Notes under the pieces: generated by a model
Databases searched by the model: none
Seen by the model: the letters and a program-made list of their open reading frames with translations, nothing else
Told to the model about the DNA's origin: nothing
Assembly: GCA_046344715.1 (NCBI GenBank)
Contig: JBKDKX010000004.1
Coordinates: 38,940 to 102,939 of the forward strand
Length of the DNA: 64,000 bases
Direction of reading: 5' to 3'
Source of the DNA: CAZAQK01 sp046344715
Lineage (GTDB): Bacteria > Pseudomonadota > Alphaproteobacteria > Rickettsiales > SXRF01
Program-made: the position numbers and the translations under genes
Part shown: piece after piece, positions 58,803 through 64,000 of the stretch
How the letters are laid out: the number at the start of each line of letters is the position of its first letter
Numbering within the stretch: position 1 is the first letter of the stretch

Positions 58803-59612
58803 ATGTCAAAAATAATTATTGCCGTCATTGTCATATATTTTTGTGTGCTTGCCGCCATGTATCTACTGCAGCGACGATTATTATTTTTGCCCGAAAAACA
58901 CATTTTAGCTCCTGCCGAATATGGTCTAGAGGGCTTTGAGGAATCCATCGGGGTAGCCTCTGATGGATATGACATACAGCTTTGGTTCAAAAAAGCTGCA
59001 CCTGGTATGCCGACCATCATGTATTTTCATGGTAATGCTGCAAACCTCGCCAATCGCGCTGGCACATTCAAATCATTTACGAATAAAGGTTTTGGTATAC
59101 TGGCACTCAGCTATCGTGGTTATGGCAAGAGTACCGGCACCCCAACAGAGCGCGGCTTATACCGCGATGCCCGCGCCGCCATCACCTACCTGCAGTTTGA
59201 ATTTAATGTTCCGATGAATCATATTATTTTATATGGTGAATCGCTGGGCAGCGGTGTTGCCGTACATATGGCCAAGGAATACAGACCAGCCGGTGTTGTA
59301 CTTGAAGCCCCATATACGTCAGTGGCCAACCGCGCGGCTGAAATTTATTTTTATATTCCTGTGCATTTGTTGATTAAGGACAAATTTGACTCACTCTCAA
59401 AAATCGTCGGCATAAAGTCACCTGTTCTGGTGATTCATGGCGAGAAAGATTCTACCATCCCAGCCTCACATGGTAGAGCCATACTAGCCGCAGCACCGGA
59501 ACCTAAAAAAGGCATATTTTTTGCCGATAAAGGCCATAATGATTTTGACAGAGATGTAATTTCAGCGCATGTTTTAGACTTCGCAAAAGAACATGGGCTG
59601 ATTAAACAATAA
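58803..59612 (+). CDS. Alpha/beta hydrolase (BEM46/ABHD13 type)
   Basis: 269 residues. A membrane anchor helix (IIIAVIVIYFCVLAAMYLL) precedes the hydrolase: oxyanion region YFHGNAANLANR, nucleophile S147 in YGESLGSG, VIHGEKDSTIPASHG and a late histidine in KGHNDF. The family is of serine hydrolases of unknown substrate. It shares one base with the following DprE1-like gene (TAATG), so all four genes up to 63298 form one coupled operon. Direct repeats CAGTCATTAAC lie upstream. Confidence 0.85.
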   Translation: MSKIIIAVIVIYFCVLAAMYLLQRRLLFLPEKHILAPAEYGLEGFEESIGVASDGYDIQLWFKKAAPGMPTIMYFHGNAANLANRAGTFKSFTNKGFGILALSYRGYGKSTGTPTERGLYRDARAAITYLQFEFNVPMNHIILYGESLGSGVAVHMAKEYRPAGVVLEAPYTSVANRAAEIYFYIPVHLLIKDKFDSLSKIVGIKSPVLVIHGEKDSTIPASHGRAILAAAPEPKKGIFFADKGHNDFDRDVISAHVLDFAKEHGLIKQ

Positions 59613-60970
59613 TGCCTGCCGCCAATATTAAAAAACTCTATGGTTGGGGACATGCGCCTGTTGCGCAGTGCAACACGTGGCGACCTGAAAAACTCAGAGA
59701 TATTCGCAGTATTTTTGACGCGCATAAAACGCCACTCATCGCACGTGGCCTTGGCAGGTCTTACGGTGATGCTTCACTACAGCCTACAGGGGTGATATGC
59801 ACCAGCCGCCTCAACCATTTTATTGAGTTTGATAGCACGCAAGGCATTATCCGCGCTCAGGCTGGCGTAAGCCTCTCCGATGTAATGAATATATCGATTC
59901 CAAAAGGCTGGATACCCCCGGTAATACCAGGCACACGCCATGTTACATTAGGCGGTTGCTTTGCCTGCAACGTGCATGGAAAAAACCATTTCCGTGAAGG
60001 CGAATTTGCTGAACATGTGCTGTCCATTAAATTAATGATGGCAGATGGGAAAACTATCGAATGTTCTGCTGAAAACCACGCCGACCTGTTCTGGGCAACC
60101 GCAGGCGGCATGGGTATGACGGGAATTCTTGAGGAAGTAACGCTAAAACTGAAACCCATTACTTCCGCCTCACTATCAACCACTACCTATAAGGTAAATA
60201 CACTGCACGATATGATTGCAGCGTTTGAACATTACCGCGACAGCGCTGATTATATGGTCGGCTGGATAGACCATGCCTCTAAAGGCAATGATTTAGGACG
60301 TGGCGTTTTCGAGGCAGCAAATCACATACCTTCCGGCAGTAGCAGCAAAACGTTAACCAAGTATATCCCTGCAACAACAACGTTAACCATACCGGTATTT
60401 GCGCCGTCATTGCTGCTGAACCCACTGGTAATGAAATTCTATAACCAGTGGCGCTTCAAACGCTTCTCGCATGAACGCACACAGGAAATGGTGGATTTCA
60501 ATAATTTTTTCCACCCGCTGGATCAGCTGGGTGACTGGTATAAACTCTACGGAAAACGCGGATTTTTCCAGTATCAATGCCTTATTCCTGAAAGCCCTTC
60601 TGTGAGTGCAAAGATTCAGGAAATTCTTTCACTTATCCATGAACACAAACTATTTTCATTCCTTGCCGTGCTTAAATATCACCGTGATGGTAAGGGCTAC
60701 ATTACCTTCTCAAAGCAGGGTTACAGCCTTGCCCTGGACTTCCCGAATACACCGCAGGTGCGGAATTTCCTGCCTGTGTTAAACCGCTATGTCTCTGAAC
60801 TTGGCGGAAGAGTATATCTTGCCAAAGATGCGCTACTTACTGCCGAGGATTTTAGCCGTATGTACGGTAAATCCGCATCAGACTGGCAGGACATACTTCA
60901 TGAGGTGGATTTGCACGGCCGTTTTTCGTCGCTGATGTCTGAAAGGCTGCAATGGAAAAAAATTGGCTGA
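59612..60970 (+). CDS. DprE1-like FAD-dependent oxidoreductase
   Basis: 452 residues. FAD loop ARGLGRSYGDA (44-54), then IPGTRHVTLGGCFACNVHGKNH and MADGKTIEC are family blocks of decaprenylphosphoryl-beta-D-ribose 2'-oxidase. In the C-terminal part GGRVYLAKDALL matches the active-site lysine region. At the position of Mycobacterium tuberculosis C387 (the benzothiazinone target) alignment by eye gives A374. With the SDR at 62555 it would epimerise polyprenyl-phosphoryl-ribose to arabinose. It overlaps the next gene by 19 bases. Confidence 0.85.
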   Translation: MPAANIKKLYGWGHAPVAQCNTWRPEKLRDIRSIFDAHKTPLIARGLGRSYGDASLQPTGVICTSRLNHFIEFDSTQGIIRAQAGVSLSDVMNISIPKGWIPPVIPGTRHVTLGGCFACNVHGKNHFREGEFAEHVLSIKLMMADGKTIECSAENHADLFWATAGGMGMTGILEEVTLKLKPITSASLSTTTYKVNTLHDMIAAFEHYRDSADYMVGWIDHASKGNDLGRGVFEAANHIPSGSSSKTLTKYIPATTTLTIPVFAPSLLLNPLVMKFYNQWRFKRFSHERTQEMVDFNNFFHPLDQLGDWYKLYGKRGFFQYQCLIPESPSVSAKIQEILSLIHEHKLFSFLAVLKYHRDGKGYITFSKQGYSLALDFPNTPQVRNFLPVLNRYVSELGGRVYLAKDALLTAEDFSRMYGKSASDWQDILHEVDLHGRFSSLMSERLQWKKIG

Positions 60971-62586
60971 AGAACCTTCGTTATAGCAAAATAGAGCTTG
61001 GCATTTTATATGTGCTCTGGCTGGCACTGTTTGGTTACATCGCCTATATTGGATGGGTTTCCGAAGATGCTTATATCACGTTCCGAGTAGTAGAAAATTT
61101 TTTTGATGGGCATGGCCTGCGCTGGAATACTTATGAACGGGTGCAGGCTTACACACACCCGCTATGGATGCTTTTGCATATCCCGATTTATGCCTTGTGG
61201 CAGAATTTATTTCTGGGAACGGTAGGACTTTCTGTTGTATGCGCATCGTTTGCCGTACTTTTAGTAATCCTGGCCGCACAAAAGTCTGTACTGCATACGG
61301 TAGTGTTTTTCTTTCTGCCATTTCTTGCTGCCAAATCTGTTATTGATTATACTTCCTCCGGCCTTGAAAATCCGCTGAGCTATTTGCTTTTTGCAGCATT
61401 TATCTATGTGTTGTTGAGAAAATATGATCATCGGTTTTTCTGGTTTTTCTGCTCCCTGATTGTTGGTCTCTCACTGTTCAACAGATTGGATGCGATACTG
61501 ATTTATGCACCAACGCTGGCCTATTTGTATTACATCAAAAAGCCTGTTCGTTACACTCAGATAGTTATCGGTGCGCTCCCGCTACTGGCCTGGCTTAGCT
61601 TCTCACTGCTCTATTATGGGTTCGTGTTTCCAAACACTAAATACGCCAAACTCAGTACCGGCATGGAACTGTGGCAGTATATAGCGCAAGGACTGCATTA
61701 TGGTAAATACCTGCTGCTCTGGGATTCAGCCGGAGCCGTACTGCTTATTTCCTGCATAATATTTTTGCTACCTGCACGTTTTTACCGATTTTTGCACTTG
61801 CCCGCACACTTGCCACGGCTGCCAATATTTCTTGCCCTCGGCATGTTAGTTAACTCACTGTATGTTATTTATGTCGGTGGTGATTATATGGCAGGCAGAT
61901 TCTGGGCATTACCCGTATTTGCCGCGATATGCTTATGGTTCATACTAATACCGGAAAAAATACGCTATGATCTGGTGTTTGCTGCTCTATGTTTGCTGTG
62001 TATTACCTATTTTATTCCGCAGACCATTCATGAAATACGCCGTCACTGTAAATCCTGTATAAACCTTAAAGGACGCGTGATTGATGCACGTTTTGTTTTT
62101 ATTACCAATCGAGTAGTAATCACTTTGCACCCTTTTAAAATCAGGCGTGAAGGACACTACCCCTTCGTTGAAGGTGGTAAAAAACTGAAGGATGAAAACC
62201 CAGAAGTTAAAAAATTATTTTATATCGGCATGACGCCATACTATGCTGGAAACAAGATTAAAATCATTGATGAGCTTGGGCTCGCGGATCCTTTATTAGC
62301 GCGTCTTCCCGTATCTGATTTGCAGAATTTTTATATTGGTCATTTTCGTCGCAGCCTGCCGACTGGCTATCAATACGCCATTAAATCTGGTGATTTAAGC
62401 AAAATGAACACTGATCTTGCCAAATATTACGATAAACTCAGATTTATTGTCTCTGGAAATGTGTGGGACACTGAACGCCTTAAAACCATAGCTTTGTTTA
62501 ATATTGGATATTATGATCACTGGAAAGAAAGCTATTTACTGAGCCTTAAGAAAAATGATGCCCCCATCACCCCAAAAAAACCCTAA
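60952..62586 (+). CDS. AftB-like membrane arabinosyltransferase (GT-C)
   Basis: 544 residues, about nine to ten hydrophobic helices in the first 370 residues followed by a soluble C-terminal domain. The loop WVSEDAYITFRVVENF (D39) with GLRWNTYERVQAYTHPLWML strongly resembles mycobacterial AftB, which uses decaprenyl-phosphoryl-arabinose as donor; ASP in the first loop is the GT-C catalytic residue type. Flanked by DprE1- and DprE2-like genes, which supports the donor. The acceptor is unknown (LPS, capsule or pilin). Confidence 0.78.
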   Translation: MEKNWLKNLRYSKIELGILYVLWLALFGYIAYIGWVSEDAYITFRVVENFFDGHGLRWNTYERVQAYTHPLWMLLHIPIYALWQNLFLGTVGLSVVCASFAVLLVILAAQKSVLHTVVFFFLPFLAAKSVIDYTSSGLENPLSYLLFAAFIYVLLRKYDHRFFWFFCSLIVGLSLFNRLDAILIYAPTLAYLYYIKKPVRYTQIVIGALPLLAWLSFSLLYYGFVFPNTKYAKLSTGMELWQYIAQGLHYGKYLLLWDSAGAVLLISCIIFLLPARFYRFLHLPAHLPRLPIFLALGMLVNSLYVIYVGGDYMAGRFWALPVFAAICLWFILIPEKIRYDLVFAALCLLCITYFIPQTIHEIRRHCKSCINLKGRVIDARFVFITNRVVITLHPFKIRREGHYPFVEGGKKLKDENPEVKKLFYIGMTPYYAGNKIKIIDELGLADPLLARLPVSDLQNFYIGHFRRSLPTGYQYAIKSGDLSKMNTDLAKYYDKLRFIVSGNVWDTERLKTIALFNIGYYDHWKESYLLSLKKNDAPITPKKP

Positions 62587-63298
62587 AACCGTTGTTGTTG
62601 GCTCAACATCCTCTCTGGCGCGCGCCATATGCCATGTATTGGCAGCACGCGGACATACGCTTACACTGGTTGGGCGTGATGAGTATGAACTGGAATTACA
62701 GGCAGCAGACCTTGCCGTGCGCCATGCCGCCCCATGCCGTATAGCGGTTGCAGATGTTGTGGAAAATAATTTTTCCGCAGAAAAACTGGTACAGAACTGG
62801 GGTGAGTTTGACGAAGCCATCATTGCGCTTGGTTATTTATCCCCTGATTTTGTAGATATTCAGCATGATATTGTCTACACCTCGCACCTGAACTTTATTA
62901 TCCCCGCGCAGATTGCACAGTTAGCTTGTGAAACGCTTGCCAAAAAACATGGCGGCAAAGTAACCATTATTTCTTCAGTGGCTGGTGATCGCGGTAGGCA
63001 AAGTAATTACCCGTATGGAGCAGCCAAAGCTGCACTCACGGCCTTTGCTTCTGGCCTTCGCAACAAGTTTGCCAAACAAGGCGTACATGTGATGACCGTG
63101 AAGCCAGGCTTCATCGACACGCCGATGACATGGGGCATGAAAAGCCCGCTCATCGCAAGCCCCAAATATGTGGCTAAGAAAATTGTCGATGCGGCGGAAA
63201 AAAATAAAGATGTGATTTATGTGCCGTTTTTCTGGCGGTTTATTATGCTTATCATCTGCCACATACCCGAGCGGATATTCAAGCGGCTTTCGCTTTAG
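62555..63298 (+). CDS. DprE2-like SDR (decaprenylphosphoryl-ketoribose reductase)
   Basis: 247 residues, start ATG at 62555 or 62558 (both inside the previous gene, overlapping by about 30 bases). Cofactor loop VVVGSTSSLARAI, catalytic S140/S141, Y154 and K158 in YPYGAAK. DRGRQSNYPYGAAKAALTAF and the late KPGFIDTPMT match the DprE2 type more than common SDRs. A hydrophobic end (FWRFIMLIICHI) may associate with the membrane, fitting a polyprenyl substrate. Last gene of the four-gene operon. Confidence 0.82.
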   Translation: MMPPSPQKNPKTVVVGSTSSLARAICHVLAARGHTLTLVGRDEYELELQAADLAVRHAAPCRIAVADVVENNFSAEKLVQNWGEFDEAIIALGYLSPDFVDIQHDIVYTSHLNFIIPAQIAQLACETLAKKHGGKVTIISSVAGDRGRQSNYPYGAAKAALTAFASGLRNKFAKQGVHVMTVKPGFIDTPMTWGMKSPLIASPKYVAKKIVDAAEKNKDVIYVPFFWRFIMLIICHIPERIFKRLSL

Positions 63299-63323
63299 AG
63301 CATTTCTCTGATGAATTATAATC

Positions 63324-63353
63324 AAAAAAGCCGGCTGCATGTACAGCCGGCTT
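63324..63353. terminator. Bidirectional terminator
   Basis: AAGCCGGCTG (63328-63337) and CAGCCGGCTT (63344-63353) form a perfect ten-base stem with loop CATGTA. The A6 tract on the left gives a T tract for the minus-strand gene at 63370; on the plus side it is followed by ATCTTTA and ends the arabinose operon less strictly. Confidence 0.85.
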
Positions 63354-63369
63354 ATCTTTACTCCAAAAT

Positions 63370-63774
63370 TCATCTACAACGCACAACAGATGCTGCTTGT
63401 TGGCCTACCAGAGGGGTAAAGTATACATTGACCTGACGACACCTATAATAGGAAATGCCCGAAGAACTCAAGACTGCCGTCGAATAACCACATCCATGAC
63501 GTTTTGCGATGTGTTCGCACCTTGCTTGCCCAAAAGAAGAATCAAATGTTCCCAGAGCCTGATTAGCGTAAAAATAGGGGGTTTGATTGTATGTTACAAA
63601 GTTTACATCAACACCCGTAACCGTGCTAAAGCCGGTCTGTGTGCAATGCATTCTGCAATTGTAGATCGGATTAAAAGTTTGTGCATTGGCACGTTCCGCA
63701 TAAAAATAGCTAAATGCTGCCGCAACTACGAATGTACAGCCTATCGACAATGTCCGTATAATGTTATTTCTCAC
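63370..63774 (-). CDS. Unknown small secreted cysteine-containing protein
   Basis: 134 residues, not recognised. Signal peptide with cleavage after ERANA (about residue 31). The mature part has six cysteines (in YNCRMHCTQTG, RCEHIAKRHGCG, YRCRQVN and VVRC), probably forming disulfides in the periplasm or outside. It stands alone between the arabinose operon and an IS30-type transposase and has a good terminator after it. Confidence 0.7.
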   Translation of the reverse strand: MRNNIIRTLSIGCTFVVAAAFSYFYAERANAQTFNPIYNCRMHCTQTGFSTVTGVDVNFVTYNQTPYFYANQALGTFDSSFGQARCEHIAKRHGCGYSTAVLSSSGISYYRCRQVNVYFTPLVGQQAASVVRCR

Positions 63775-63868
63775 GTGTTTTCTCCTATAATTTTTTTGTG
63801 GTACATTTTCTTCAACACACTTAAGTGCAGTATCACTATAACACTAAATCAATATTATAGGGCAAATT

Positions 63869-64000
63869 CTAATTTGAAGTGCAACGGTTAAAGATTTGGG
63901 CTGGGGTTTTCCAGCCGAGGATTTTTCTTGGTTTATTATTCAGTATGTTGGCGATGTTGTCGAGCATATTTTGGGTGATTGGCCCTGAGTGGGATTTAGG
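63869..64000 (-). mobile_element. IS30-family transposase, C-terminal end (partial)
   Basis: The minus strand reads 43 residues to a TAG stop at 63869, including MLDNIANILNNKPRKILGWK and TPAQIF, the closing signature of IS30-family DDE transposases (L-N-N-R-P-R-K-x-L-G-W-x-T-P). The sequence around the stop, GGCAAATTCTAATTTGAAG, may hold the element's terminal inverted repeat. The other end lies outside the window. Confidence 0.85.

Overview
The window is a gene-dense, moderately AT-rich stretch of what looks like an alphaproteobacterial chromosome. The signs are NADH dehydrogenase genes in nuo order with many interposed genes, a DivL-like (tyrosine instead of histidine) PAS kinase next to ahcY, tig-clpP-clpX-hup next to lon, and CpaA-type prepilin peptidase. 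I cannot name the genus. The unusually high load of short palindromic repeats recalls deep-branching lineages such as Rickettsiales-like or Holospora-like groups, but that placement is inference.

Layout. 1-11875 (minus): nuoABCDEFGHIJKL (nuoL cut by the window edge), with seven non-nuo genes inside the operon. 11999-13311: two unknown proteins, a terminator, tRNA-Asp and tRNA-Val. 13394-17520 (minus): hup, clpX, clpP, tig. 17775-19236: an EF-hand-like protein, a small putative lipoprotein, tRNA-Leu. 19444-22596: lon with a candidate heat-shock promoter and an FkbM methyltransferase. 22599-34654 (mostly minus): purU, the DivL-like kinase, ahcY, an L,D-transpeptidase, dxs, argF-argD, an ABC-2 permease, a small GNAT and a DUF457 membrane protein. 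34721-35470: Bax-inhibitor-1 family protein with a near-consensus promoter. 35590-35755: a structured-RNA candidate. 35783-40564: rpmI-rplT-pheS-pheT-alkA-like glycosylase. 40611-43451: an outer-membrane barrel, purB, a HIT protein and a small secreted Ala/Lys-rich protein.

43646-54732 is an accessory glycan island: three methyltransferases, a NeuD-like acyltransferase, a stand-alone adenylation enzyme, a carrier protein, an SDR, a propeller protein resembling glycosidases, a FemAB-like acyltransferase, a GT41/SPINDLY-type protein with an N-terminal SEC-C motif, and a DegT-type sugar aminotransferase. 55164-58228 holds aguB and aguA (agmatine to putrescine) and a YihY protein. 58803-63298 is an overlapping operon with DprE1-like, AftB-like and DprE2-like genes, a predicted decaprenyl-phosphoryl-arabinose pathway of the kind best known from mycobacteria. 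The right edge cuts an IS30-family transposase.

The strongest unexplained pattern is a set of palindromic elements that abut start or stop codons (hup, tig, ahcY, dxs, L,D-transpeptidase, argD, ABC permease, pheS). Some are nested one inside another, and some lie in frame inside genes (alkA-like, probably nuoB and pheT).
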